Below, one piece after another: positions 47,623 to 59,085 of a stretch of 64,000 nucleotides of DNA. The DNA lies in contig MCFG01000029.1 in the NCBI GenBank assembly GCA_002104895.1, positions 62,001 to 126,000 on the forward strand, in the 5' to 3' direction. This DNA is from Anaeromyces robustus (lineage: Eukaryota > Neocallimastigomycota > Neocallimastigomycetes > Neocallimastigales > Neocallimastigaceae). Numbering within the stretch: the stretch's first letter is position 1; every line of letters starts with the position of its first letter. The notes beneath the pieces are model-generated. The model searched no databases, was not told the DNA's origin, and saw only the letters and a program-made list of their open reading frames with translations. A program made the position numbers and the translations under genes.

Positions 47623-47945
47623 TAATAAAATAAAATAAAATAAAATAAAATAAAATAAAATAAAATAAAATAAAATAAAATAAAATAAAATAAAATAAAA
47701 TAAAATAAAATAAAATAAAATAAAATAAAATAAAATAAAATAAAATAAAATAAAATAAAATAAAATAAAATAAAATAAAATAAAATAAAATAAAATAAAA
47801 TAAAATAAAATAAAATAAAATAAAATAAAATAAAATAAAATAAAATAAAATAAAATAAAATAAAATAAAATAAAATAAAATAAAATAAAATAAAATAAAA
47901 TAAAATAAAATAAAATAAAATAAAATAAAATAAAATAAAATAAAA
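47623..47945. repeat. (TAAAA)n pentanucleotide expansion, about 64 units
   Basis: An essentially pure TAAAA array of about 320 bases ends exactly where the LOR coding sequence should begin. The intact LOR gene in the other arm has only about five such units before its ATG. Confidence 0.95.
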
Positions 47946-48554
47946 TTTGTTATTATAGTAATCAAGTTAGAAAAAAATTACAAAATCACCAAGAGATATT
48001 GCTGTAGTTAATCCAGATTTTATATTTCAAGTACCATTCTTGTTAATTATGAAACATCATAGTATCAAAGAACTTAAATATGTTTTTAAAAATTATTGAT
48101 GGACAAGTATTATTTACTGGTCATAGTTCTTTTTCAAAATGTGTTTTCTATGATAGAAATAACAAACCATTAGTCAATATAAGAGATAATTTTGAAGTTT
48201 ATTCTGGAAAAGATAAAAAAAGTGATAAATTATTATTTGAAGCAGTAAAAAAAAAATTCAACTGTTGTCAAAAAATTTACAATAAAATATTACAATATAG
48301 TAATGGAAAGAAAAGAAATTATTGATATCAATATAGAATCTTATTTTCGTTCTGCTGGTTTATTTATTGGAAAAGAAAAGAAAAATGCACCAATAATATA
48401 TAAAATTATAAAAATTAAATCAAAAACTTTATATTTTGAATATATTCTTGAAATGGTACCTAGTGTTGATTATATTTTTTTGATGGCACTTGCTATCATA
48501 TATATGAGTAATGATGAACAAATTAAACATCGTATGAAAGTACGCTATCATTAG
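47946..48554 (+). pseudogene. LOR-domain gene copy 2, start lost and frameshifted
   Basis: Homologous to the intact LOR gene at 21857-22465 over its full length. The start codon is changed (ATG to ATT) at the edge of the TAAAA array. Frame changes occur near 47980-48080 and again near 48250-48300, leaving two partial frames (48080-48325 with DGQVLFTGHSSFSKC, and 48303-48554 with PSVDYIFLMALAIIYM). The 3' flank also matches the intact copy, inverted. It is very probably non-functional. Confidence 0.85.
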
Positions 48555-48735
48555 AAACTTATATATATATATATAGATTTCTTTTAATAAAATTCAATTA
48601 ATTATTAGAAAATGAATAAACTAATAAAATATTATAATAAAATATTATAATAAAATATTATAATAAAATATTATAATAAAATATTATAATAAAATATAAT
48701 AAAAAATGAAATAAAACTAATAAATAATAATAAAA

Positions 48736-48791
<56 letters not shown>

Positions 48792-49459
48792 AAATAAATA
48801 AACAAACAAATAAATAATAAATAAACAAATAAACAAATAAATAAATAATAAAAAAATAAATAATAAATAATAAATAATAAATAATAAATAATAAATAATA
48901 AATAATAAATAATAAATAATAAATAATAAATAAAAAATAAAAAATTTTTTTTATTTATTATTATAAAAATATTAATAATACTTTATTGTAACTAATAACT
49001 TATAAAATAATTCAAAGTACTAAAAATTCTGTTAAAACCATTAAAAATTCTAAAATTATGTTAAACCCTTTAAAAAAATAAAATAAAAAAAAAAAATAAT
49101 AATTAAAAAGTATATAAAATGTTAATAAATTAGTTTCAGAAACAAATGATTCATATGAAATTTTTGTTTTATCATATTTTAAGTAAAAGTGTATATAAAA
49201 ACATACCGTTATTAATACATATAAAAATATACCTTGATCTATTATAATTTTTTTTTTTGTCATATATTTTTGTCATTCTTTATTAATTTTCATTTGTATC
49301 TGTTTTAAAAAAAAAAAATTTTTAAAAATTTTTTTTTAACATTTATAATTAAAAAAAAAAGAAAAAAGAAATAAAGTATAAAGAATAATTTATTTACCGT
49401 AGTAAAAATTTTGTACATTTATTCATTCATTTATTTATTTATTTAGTTAGTTAGTTAAT

Positions 49460-49705
<246 letters not shown>

Positions 49706-49731
49706 TTATTTGTTAATAATTAAAAAAAAAT

Positions 49732-49788
49732 TTTTTTATTTATGTTGACCAAATAAAATAAAAATTTTTGGTCAACATAAATAAAAAA
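49732..49788. repeat. Perfect 22-bp hairpin
   Basis: The arms 49732-49753 and 49767-49788 are exact reverse complements (core TTTATGTTGACCAAA / TTTGGTCAACATAAA) with a 13-base A/T loop. A partial third copy (TTTTTTTGTCAACAG) follows. The role is unknown. It lies far from any gene. Confidence 0.85.
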
Positions 49789-50362
49789 TTTTTTGTCAAC
49801 AGAAATTTTTCAAATAAAAAATTTTACTTCAATTTATTATATTATATATATTATATTATATTACATATTATATATTATAATATATAATAATAAAGTATAA
49901 TTTGTATTAACAAATAAAGATAAAATTATACTCTGAGAATTGTAATATAATATACTATACTATATTATATTGTAAAATTTATTTAATCTTTAATTAATTA
50001 TTTATTTATTTTTCTTATCTTTTATTAATTATTATTTATAAATTATCAACAGTTAGTTAAGAATATTTAAAATTTTTTATATAATAATATTTAATATTTT
50101 TTTTTTATTTAATATTATTATATAAAAAATATTAAAATAAAAGAATATTAAATATTATTAAATATAATGTAAATAGATTTTAAACTTTGTTATACGTACG
50201 TAATTTTTATTTTACTTCTTTTAAAATATTTTAAAAATAAAAAACTAAATCAATGAAATGAATAAAAAAAATTTACCATAAATAATATTATAAGAATGAT
50301 AATAATGAGGAGAATAGTTTTTTTTGTGAAATTATTATTTAAATAGTATATTTTACTTGATA

Positions 50363-50503
50363 ATGTTACCATTAATAGGAATTAAGAAACAATGGAAACT
50401 ATTCCCTAAATGTCATGAAGATAAATTTTATATTGAGGTTATCTGAACTAATCTTGATCCTCTTTTTAAAATGGATATATATATTGATCCTAATAATCTT
50501 TAA
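50363..50503 (+). pseudogene. Possible coding scrap with one in-frame stop
   Basis: 47 codons from ATG 50363 contain varied, protein-like sequence (KKQWKLFPKCHEDKFYIEV, then a TGA, then NLDPLFKMDIYIDPNNL). No family is recognised. It is the only non-simple sequence in about 1.5 kb. Confidence 0.25.
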
Positions 50504-50787
50504 TGTCTCTAGGCAATTATAAAAGGATTTTTTTTTTCTTAGCTTTGTACAATAGATATAAAAATTTTAGACTACATCATTTATTATAAAAATCATTCAC
50601 AAATTATCAATTTTCATAAAAATAGATAACATCCTAAAAAGTTAATATTGTATGCTTTAATAATAAACTTTTATTTAATAGTATTAGAAAAATCCGTATT
50701 TATTCTGGAAAATGTTGTTTTAAAAATCTGAATATAACCGAAAATTTTAATCTATTTTTTTAATTAATTTCTTTGAAGTTGAATTCG

Positions 50788-50867
50788 TTGAGAATTGAAG
50801 GTGGATGAGAATTCTGTTATGATTTTATTGAAAATTGAGGGTGGATGAAAATTGTGTTATGATTTAT
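50788..50867. repeat. Two tandem 40-base units upstream of the small Cys-rich gene
   Basis: Units 50788-50827 and 50828-50867 share AATTGAAGGTGGATGA-type sequence and TGTTATGATTT, with about five differences. They lie about 230 bases upstream of the ATG at 51101. Confidence 0.8.
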
Positions 50868-51100
50868 TTTTTTTTTTTATATTAATAAATTTTAATTTTT
50901 ATTTATTTATTAACTAGTCCTAAATTTTCAGTTAAAAAAAAAGTATAAAAGAAAGATAAAAAGACATACATTGAGAGAGAAAATTTTAGAAATCGTTTTT
51001 AAAAAACTTATATTGTAGTAAGAAAATACATTTTTACAATTAATTAATAAAAAAATATTGTAAATAAAGTTTTTATTTTTCTACTTGTTAAGTTTATACA

Positions 51101-51253
51101 ATGAGCTCTCCAATTATTTCATTATTGCTAGTTTTAGTTTTGGTATTATCTGTCATGGCAGCACCACCTAATACTTTTTTACGTTCTGGTGAATGTTCAA
51201 AAGTTACGTGTGTTAGTGGTATGATATATTCTTGCGGCGAAGGATGCAGCTAG
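51101..51253 (+). CDS. Small secreted Cys-rich peptide, in-frame TAG at 51251
   Basis: 50 residues. The N-terminus MSSPIISLLLVLVLVLSVMA is a textbook signal peptide, followed by APPN and a Cys-rich part with four Cys (GECSKVTC, YSCGEGC). The frame stays open after the TAG for 35 more codons to a TAA at about 51359-51361, and that stretch adds three more Cys. So this is either a short peptide or a longer Cys-rich protein interrupted by a nonsense codon. No intron boundary is obvious at the TAG. No known family could be recognised, so no activity is assigned. The upstream region partly resembles 51545-51660, hinting at an old local duplication. Confidence 0.5.
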   Translation: MSSPIISLLLVLVLVLSVMAAPPNTFLRSGECSKVTCVSGMIYSCGEGCS

Positions 51254-53200
51254 AAGCATAAAGTACATAATTATATTAAAAACGATAAAAGATGTTATTA
51301 TATTTGCAATATGGAAGAACATCGAGGAATGAATATGGATTTTTTCTGTACTCATTATTAATCAATTTATCTTTATTTATATTAAAACATATGTTAATTG
51401 ATAATTATATATATATACTTTAATAACTAATCAGAATAAAATTAACTATAATACTTTAAAATAAAGTTATTAAATAATATGAATATCAACTATTTTTATT
51501 ATACTATTTTATCTCTAAATTAGTAGTCTAAATAAAAAAGAGACTTATAATTTAAAGAATAGATTATAGAAATAGTTTTTTTTAAACAATTTTTACTTAT
51601 ACTTGTAGAAAGAAAACTACATTTTGCAAATAATTAAATCTAAAAAATTTAATAAATAAATAAAGAAAATAAATAAAATTTTAAAATTTATTGAACCACG
51701 TGATGTGTGTAACAAAAAAATTTGTAAAAACTATAATATATAATAATAAGAAAAATATTATGTATGGAATGTTGTAGGATATTCCATAAGGTTATTATTT
51801 TTGGATTTCTTAATTACTTGTTAATTTTTTTTGTTATTTTACAATGTTTAATTACTCATTTCCTTATAAAAAAAGTAAAATTAATATCTCCATATTCTGA
51901 TGAGTTAAGTTTTTTTTTTATTGGAGCCAAGGAAGAGTTAAAATAGTGTAGTACCTGATTTTTAAAATTTAATAGAATGATAATATTTACCTTACAATAT
52001 TTATATTGAAATTAAGTTATTTTAAAAGATTTTAAAATTATAATTTTTTTTCTGGATTCTAAACGACATATAATTAATATTATCATTTTAGAAATATGAT
52101 AAAAAACATTGATTTTTTTCAGAAAAAAACTATATAAAATAATATCACCCACAAAATAACTATTGGAACAATATTTATTATTAATTCTAATGTCATATAT
52201 ATATTAAAAATAATAAAAATATAAATATCATTAAATAATTGAAAAGTATAAGTAGAAGAATAGAACGACTTCTTTTTTTTTATTTATTGAAATTAATTAA
52301 GTTTCATTAATTTTATTAAAATAAATGAAAATGGTTTTTAGGGAGAGTTTAGTGAACTACACTATCTTGTTGGTCAGTTTTTTATTTTGGTTGTTAAGGA
52401 GTATCGTTAGCATACATAAAGCTAATGGTTCGACACTTCATCTACTGTAAGGAATATCATATGATATTATGATATACCTTATAATTTATATAGTAATATA
52501 TATTAATATCAATATTTTATATTCTTATTCAAATATTATTAATATCAATATTTTATTTTATTAGAACTTATATATATAATTAATAAAAATTTTTAATTAA
52601 ATTAATAATATATTATAATATATTGCAATATATTACAATATTAAATACATTTACTTATTATATTAATAATTAATTATTTTTATTAATAAAAGATACGAAG
52701 TAAATGATTGCTATTATTCATAAAACTAGACAAAAATATTAGATTTTAGATATTAATAAAACATATATATGAAAGTTCTAATTAACTGAACAATAGAAGC
52801 TTATTATTTTTATTAAATATTTATTTTTTTTAAATATTTATATGCTTATGTTTATTTCTCTATCATCAATAATTCCAAATTTATATAATCATAATTTAAA
52901 AAATAAATTATTTTTTTTCTTTTTTTTTTTTTATATTATATACAACAATGGGGTGTTTTTTTTTTTTTTTTTTTTTTTATGGTGATATAATGTATAACTT
53001 TAATTATTAATAAATTTTAATTTCAACAATAAGTACAAACTACTACTGAATTCCTTTTTTTTTTTTAAAAAAAAAAAATGTAAATATTCCACGATACATA
53101 TTAAAATATTATAAAAAAAAAATGAATAAATAAATAATTAAATAAATAATTAAATAAAAAAAAGAGAAGAAAAAGAATTAAATATTATAAAAATATATAA

Positions 53201-53239
<39 letters not shown>

Positions 53240-54027
53240 AAAATAAATAAAAATGAAAAATGAAAATAATATTACATTAAAATTTAATTATTATTTTTTT
53301 ATTTAGTTTTTTTATTAATTCTTAATGAATGTTGCATTTAATTTCAACTTAAAATTTATTATTATTATTATTATTATTGTTGTTATTATTGTTATTATTA
53401 TTTTTATTATTATAATTATGATTTCTTTATCTTTTTTTTAAAAAAAAAGTTTTTCAAAATAATTTAAAATATTGAGATACTAAGAATAAAAATTTTGTAT
53501 TTATCCTACAAAATCTTTACCTTTAATATCACATATTTTTTTTAATAAAATTAAATTTTTTCACTAATTATGAAATTGAAGCTTTCCATTTAGGCATTAT
53601 ATAAATTGTAGTTTACATTAATATTGATTCTAGTAATTGTTATATAAATACATTGTATAATAAAAAAAAAATTAAACCAAGTTCAACGTTTATAAAAAAA
53701 AAACTACTTTAAATGTTGTTTAAAATAAAAAAGCTAATGGTCATAAATAATTATAACTAATAGTAAACTTGGATATAAAGTGTACAAAAATAAAAAAAAA
53801 AAAAAAGAAATTATATAAAATTTTTATTTATTAAATTAGTAGGGAAAAAAAATAAATATTATAAATGATCAATTATAAATATTTATAATAAATAATTCAA
53901 TTATTAAAAAATATTTAAAATATTACTATATAATATTCTAAATAATAAATAAAAATAAATAAAAAAGAAAAAAAAAAATTAAAATCAAAATATGTAAAAT
54001 AAATAATTTTTTTTTTCTTTAATAATT
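51254..54027. other. Gene-poor region
   Basis: After the possible readthrough part of the Cys-rich frame, a stretch at 51545-51660 resembles the peptide gene's upstream DNA. A 60-codon frame at 51764-51946 is hydrophobic and weakly supported. The rest is A/T-rich, with (TAAA)n at about 53200-53240 and (TTA)n near 53355-53410. Confidence 0.45.
52325..52450 (+). CDS. Doubtful 41-codon ORF with signal-like N-terminus
   Basis: Starts MKMVFRESLVNYTILL and has a hydrophobic core (LVSFLFWLL). It stands out by composition from its surroundings and could be the first exon of a small secreted protein. No second exon was found. Confidence 0.25.
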   Translation: MKMVFRESLVNYTILLVSFLFWLLRSIVSIHKANGSTLHLL

Positions 54028-55572
54028 CTAATATAATATTAATAGTAATAATACAAATAATATTATAGAATTAGGATGAACACTATATCCATTAGATTTA
54101 CTATCACTTGAATAAACAATATGTTTACCATTATTAGCTAATAAACAAGTTTCACCTTTATAATTAATAATTTCTGTGGCACTAGTATCTTTTAAATATT
54201 TTTTTATTATTTCAGGGGTAAATTCAATATTTGGATTTTCACTCATATAGGTAGCAATCATACCAGCAACTAAAGGTGATGAATAAGATGTACCATGTTC
54301 AGTATAATTTTGTGAAACTATATTATCACCAAGAACTTTAGCTTTAATATTATATGGAGCATAAATATTAACACTAGGACCATAATTAGATTGTTCATGA
54401 ATCGTATATAATTCATTTACTTTTTGACTAGCAATACCTCCTACACAAATAACATTATCAAAAGCACATGGTACATATTGTTGGGTTGAATCATTTGAAA
54501 TATATTTACCATCATTTCCTGCAGCAGCAACAACTATACCACCTTTTCTAATAATTAAATCAACAATATCTTTAAGTTGATTATAACTTGAAGTATTTTT
54601 TTCAAGATAGGATCCAAAAGATAAATTAATAATGGTTTTATGAGGACGAATTAAATTTTCATAAGCAAATTGTAATCCTCCAAAAATTTCTAATTGATTT
54701 ATATCATCATTAATATTAAATAAAGATATACCATAAATATTAGCACTTTTTGCAACACCATAATTTAATCCTGCTGCTACATCAGCTATAATTTCTCCAT
54801 GAGGATTTAAACAAGAACCACAATAAGTATTTATATTATCAGTAGAACCAACACCATCTCTTATATTAGCTACACATTTAGCCGTACGTTCTTCATTTGA
54901 AAATTCCGAATATCTAAAATTAAAATTATTATCCATAACAATAATGTCAATATCTTTACCAGCAGATGATGGATAATAATAATTTTTGTCGTATTTATTT
55001 ACGACATCTTTATTATATTTTCCTTGAGATATTAAAGATAAATGTAATGATGCATTTTCTTGTACTTTTAAACCTTTCCAATGGGATTCAGTTAAAATTT
55101 CTTTTTCATCATAATACTTATTCAAAGTAAAAATATTTTCTGAATTTGAAATACAATCATATACGTTATCTATTGATGTAATATTATTTGATAATGATTC
55201 AGAAAGATAAGTATATAAAACAACACTTCCATTAGCAGAAGAAACAGGATAAGAATTGGAAATTTTTATATCATTACTACCATTGTTTCTTTTTCTTAAT
55301 TTGGAAGTGGTTTTTAAAATTTCTAATTTTTCAGGATATTGATATGTATTTATATTATCAACAATTAAATTATCAATTTCATCTATCAAAGATTCAATAA
55401 ATAATTGAGATCCATCACGTTTTTTATTTTCAGAATATATTTTGAAGTCATCATCATAAGTATTATTAACAAATACTAAATAATAACCTTCATTGTTTAA
55501 TTTTTTATTATGTCCAGCACAAATAATATTGATGAATAATAAAAATATACCTAAAAAATATAAATAATTCAT
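54028..55572 (-). CDS. Subtilisin-like (S8) protease, probably GPI-anchored
   Basis: 514 residues in a single exon. A signal peptide (MNYLYFLGIFLLFINIICAG) and an I9-like propeptide (about 28-75) are followed by the catalytic domain. The triad is Asp214 in IIVMDNNF, His258 in NPHGEIIADVAAG and Ser429 in EHGTSYSSPLVAG, with oxyanion Asn353 in AAAGNDG. The C-terminus has a small-residue region (SDSKSNGYS) and a terminal hydrophobic stretch (SIILFVLLLLILY), the layout of a GPI-attachment signal. Unlike the duplicated proteases at 24879-28480 and 39505-43273, it has no hevein module and no Cys-rich tail, and its frame is intact. It probably acts at the cell surface or wall. The family resemblance to the other two is clear in the HKTVISLS / HKTIINLS block. 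Confidence 0.9.
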   Translation of the reverse strand: MNYLYFLGIFLLFINIICAGHNKKLNNEGYYLVFVNNTYDDDFKIYSENKKRDGSQLFIESLIDEIDNLIVDNINTYQYPEKLEILKTTSKLRKRNNGSNDIKISNSYPVSSANGSVVLYTYLSESLSNNITSIDNVYDCISNSENIFTLNKYYDEKEILTESHWKGLKVQENASLHLSLISQGKYNKDVVNKYDKNYYYPSSAGKDIDIIVMDNNFNFRYSEFSNEERTAKCVANIRDGVGSTDNINTYCGSCLNPHGEIIADVAAGLNYGVAKSANIYGISLFNINDDINQLEIFGGLQFAYENLIRPHKTIINLSFGSYLEKNTSSYNQLKDIVDLIIRKGGIVVAAAGNDGKYISNDSTQQYVPCAFDNVICVGGIASQKVNELYTIHEQSNYGPSVNIYAPYNIKAKVLGDNIVSQNYTEHGTSYSSPLVAGMIATYMSENPNIEFTPEIIKKYLKDTSATEIINYKGETCLLANNGKHIVYSSDSKSNGYSVHPNSIILFVLLLLILY

Positions 55573-56579
55573 TATATATATATTATAATTTATATTATAA
55601 TTATTTTATTATATATATATATTATTGTATTGTATTTTATTGTATTTTATTTTATTTTATTTTATTTTATTTTATTTTATTTTATCTTAATAACTTATTT
55701 ATATAATATATATATATATTGCTTTATTTTATTTTTTTATATTTTTTTTTCTTTTTTATTTAACGTTTTTTTTTTATATATATTTTTTTTTAGTTTTTTT
55801 ATTATTTTTTTATTTTTTTTTTAGTTTTATTTTAGTTAAATATATATATAATTTTTTATATTTTTATTTTATATTTTTTATTCTTTATATATATTTTTAT
55901 TTTATCAATTCTTTAAGTAGCTTTTTGTAGTTTTATTATTTTTTATTTTTTGCTTTTTTTAGTTCTTTTGTACTTTTCTGTCTCTTTTATATTTTTTATA
56001 TTAATTAAAGTTTTATTAAAATATGTTTATAAATTAATAAAAAATATGATAAATGATGATTAATGTTGAACAAAAATGTTATATTTGTTTTTTTTATGTA
56101 TTTTATTGATGATTGATGTTTTTTAATTAATAAAAAAAAAAAAAATTTTTTTTAAAAAAAAAAATGAAAAATAAAAATTAAAAATAATATATTATAATAT
56201 ATTACTCTTAATATTAAATATAATAAATAATATATCATAAATTTTATACATAATATAAAATTAATATATCACATATAACAATTTAATATATAACAAAAAT
56301 AAATATTTAAAATATAAGTTATATATTATATTATATTGTATTGTATTATATTATATTATATTTTTATTATATAGATTTCTTGACTTTTTTATATTTTATA
56401 TATTATAAATAAATAAATAAATAATATTGTAATAATTGTTATAATATTAAATAAATAATAAAATTATAATAAAAATAATAATTAATAAATAATAAAATTT
56501 ATTATGATTAATTTATTTATTATATACAAAATATTAATTATCATAAATTAACAAAATTTGTTATTGTTATTACAAATTT

Positions 56580-56612
<33 letters not shown>

Positions 56613-57220
56613 TATTTACTTATTTATTTATTTATTATTTATTTATTTATTTATTTATTATTTATTTAATTAATTATTTATTTATTTATTATTTATTTAT
56701 TTATTTAATATTTACTTATTTATTTATTTATTTATTTATTTATTTTACTTATTTATTTATTTATTTTACTTATTTATTTATTTATTTATTGATACATTTA
56801 TATATTTATCATAAAAACCTGTCATAAAAAAATTTTTTTTTTTTTTAATAATTAATATAAATAAGGAAAAATTAATTAATTATGATATTGACATGAAATT
56901 ACATGACAGAATGACAGGTAAAATTTATTATATTAAAATTTTATTCTATTTATTTTAATTTTTTTTTTTTTACATGACTTAATTTTATATAATATTTTAT
57001 AATATAAAATATAAAAAAATTTTTTAACACGTAATTTAGTTTATTTATTTATTTATTTTTTTATTAAAAATATATTCTATACCAAAAACAAAGTATTAAT
57101 TATTATTTCAAAATAAAAAATTAATTACTAGTATTACTAAATGTATTTAAAAATTGATTTTATTCAATATATATAAATATATGTTTAAAGTAAATCTTTG
57201 ATTTAATTCAAATCTTCTAA

Positions 57221-57378
57221 ATTATTATTTTATTATTATTATTATTATTATATGATGCTGAAATTTTCTATTATACTTGTAAAAAAAAAAGAAATTAATA
57301 TTAAATTATTATTTATTTTTGTTTTGAATATAGAATATTAGTTTCTTTTGGAAGTATAATAGAAAATTTCAGTATTAT

Positions 57379-57409
<31 letters not shown>

Positions 57410-57414
57410 AATAA
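57221..57414. repeat. About 190-base imperfect palindrome (MITE-like)
   Basis: The left arm (57221-57302: an ATT array, then GATGCTGAAATTTTCTATTA and more) matches the right arm (57335-57414: AGTATAATAGAAAATTTCAG, then an ATA array) on the opposite strand over about 80 bases. The spacer is about 32 bases. The palindrome may fold into one long hairpin. Confidence 0.75.
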
Positions 57415-58154
57415 CATTTATTAATGAATAATATATATACTATAATAAACCAAATTTTCAGGATGATATAAAAAATTATATATATATTGGTATAAATTTA
57501 AAATTTATAATTATAAAATATTACTATATTTCAATGATGCCATTTTTAATAATTTATATAATTATAATTACTTTTTAATCTTGTCTTAAATAAAAGATTA
57601 TGTGAACCTCATTTATCTAAAATCAATGGATTTTGTATTTTATCTACTTTTTTAATGATATATCAAAATTTTAAAATAACATTTTCAGTGTGTTTATTGA
57701 AATAGATAATTTAAAAGAATTATAAATAAATATAATAAATAATAAATAATGTATAAATCATAATTAATTTAAAATTTAATATTCATTTAAAATATATTTA
57801 TTATATTTCATTTTTTCTTACATTTTTTTTTTTTTTTTTTACTAATTTATTATGCTCTTTTATTAAAATAAAATAAATATTAAATGAATAAAAATTATAT
57901 GTAAAATAAATAAGAAAAAAAAATAATTATAATCATTTTTTAATTTTTATTTCTTTTAAAAAGAATATTTTTGACATTATTATTAAATATATAAAGAAAA
58001 AGAAAAGAATAAAATTATTTAATAATTATGTAAATAATATTATTTAATAAACATTATATATTATTTATTTATAAATTTATTTATTTATTAATTTATTTAT
58101 TTATTATTTATTTATTTATTTATTTATTATTTATTTATTTATTTATTTTTACAT

Positions 58155-58213
<59 letters not shown>

Positions 58214-58478
58214 TTTATTTTATACATTTATTTTTTAAATTATAATAATATATTAACTGTATATTACCAAAATAGAATTTAAATAAAAGTTAAAGAATTC
58301 TTTATAATATTAATATAACTGTTACCTTAAATATATACTTGTATTTAAATAAATTTATTATACACTTAATTATTCTAAATAAGAAAAATAATGTAGTACA
58401 AGCTCATTTGTTTAACTATTTCTACAATTGTTAATATTATAAAATTGTAAATAATTTAAAAAGAAAAAGAAACAAAAT

Positions 58479-58523
<45 letters not shown>

Positions 58524-58689
58524 CATTAATAATTTTATAAGAAAAAATGTTTATTTATATATATATATAATTCTTTTAATAATTTAATAATACTTTAACT
58601 ATTAATTAAAATTTTATAATTAAACAAAAAATATCTTACATTTTATAAAAATAATAATTATACAAATTATAATTATTATAAAAAGTTTT

Positions 58690-58850
58690 AAAATTTTGAT
58701 TTTAACTTTTTTTAAATATTATGATTAATTAATAATTCTATAAAATATAGAAAAAAAGGTTTAATAAAAATATTACATACATATTTTTATAAGAAATAAT
58801 TATTGATACATCTTAAATCATATTCATATCTCTGGGTATCGAATTAAATA
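58690..58850 (+). promoter_or_regulatory. Upstream block conserved between the two CotH genes
   Basis: TTTTGATTTTAACTTT, GATTAATTAATAATTCTAT and GGGTATCGAAT occur here and again in the same order at about 62938-63117, upstream of the second CotH gene. Shared DNA may reflect only the tandem duplication, but it is the best candidate for common promoter elements. Confidence 0.35.
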
Positions 58851-59085
58851 TAGTTTATGAATTAAATAAAAAAAATGTATCCACAGTTATCCATATAAAA
58901 TGAAATGAAAAAGAAAAAAAATCGTAAATAAAACATTTTTTTTCCTTCATAAAATATTTTTTATTTTATATTAATTATAAATTATATTCTAATATAATCA
59001 TAAAATATATAATACAAAAAAAAAAAAAAATTGAAAAGTATTCTAATAAAATAAAAAATATTATAAAAATAGAAAAGCAAATATA

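Larger units (their letters stand above)
38757..48990 (-). repeat. Right arm of large imperfect inverted duplication
   Basis: Matches 21340-28985 on the opposite strand. It is interrupted at about 44076-47240 by some 3.2 kb absent from the left arm: the match stops at AACTATTAATAAGTAAAA and resumes at ATTAATAAAAATATTATT. The protease and LOR genes in this arm are both disrupted, so this arm looks like the decaying copy. Confidence 0.8.
55573..59085. other. Long gene-free region before the CotH cluster
   Basis: TTTTA and TTTA arrays at about 55640-55685, 56580-56790 and 58050-58215. The hairpin repeat at 57221-57414 lies within it. A 35-codon frame near 57597-57702 (LCEPHLSKINGFC) looks protein-like but is unsupported. 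A poly-A run lies at 58483-58521. Confidence 0.5.

Noticed and set aside
47579-47965. Minus-strand frame of 128 codons with an Ile-Leu-Phe-Tyr-Phe period
   Set aside because: It is the translation of the TAAAA array. The repeat unit is five bases, so all frames stay open by chance of composition.
52385-52450. Possible tRNA (GGTTCGAC with a nearby GTTAGC...GCTAAT hairpin)
   Set aside because: The T-arm stem does not pair and the putative anticodon loop is the wrong size. No acceptor stem could be formed.
57597-57702. 35-codon protein-like frame (LCEPHLSKINGFC)
   Set aside because: No start, no neighbouring exon and no recognisable family. It could be chance or an old relic.
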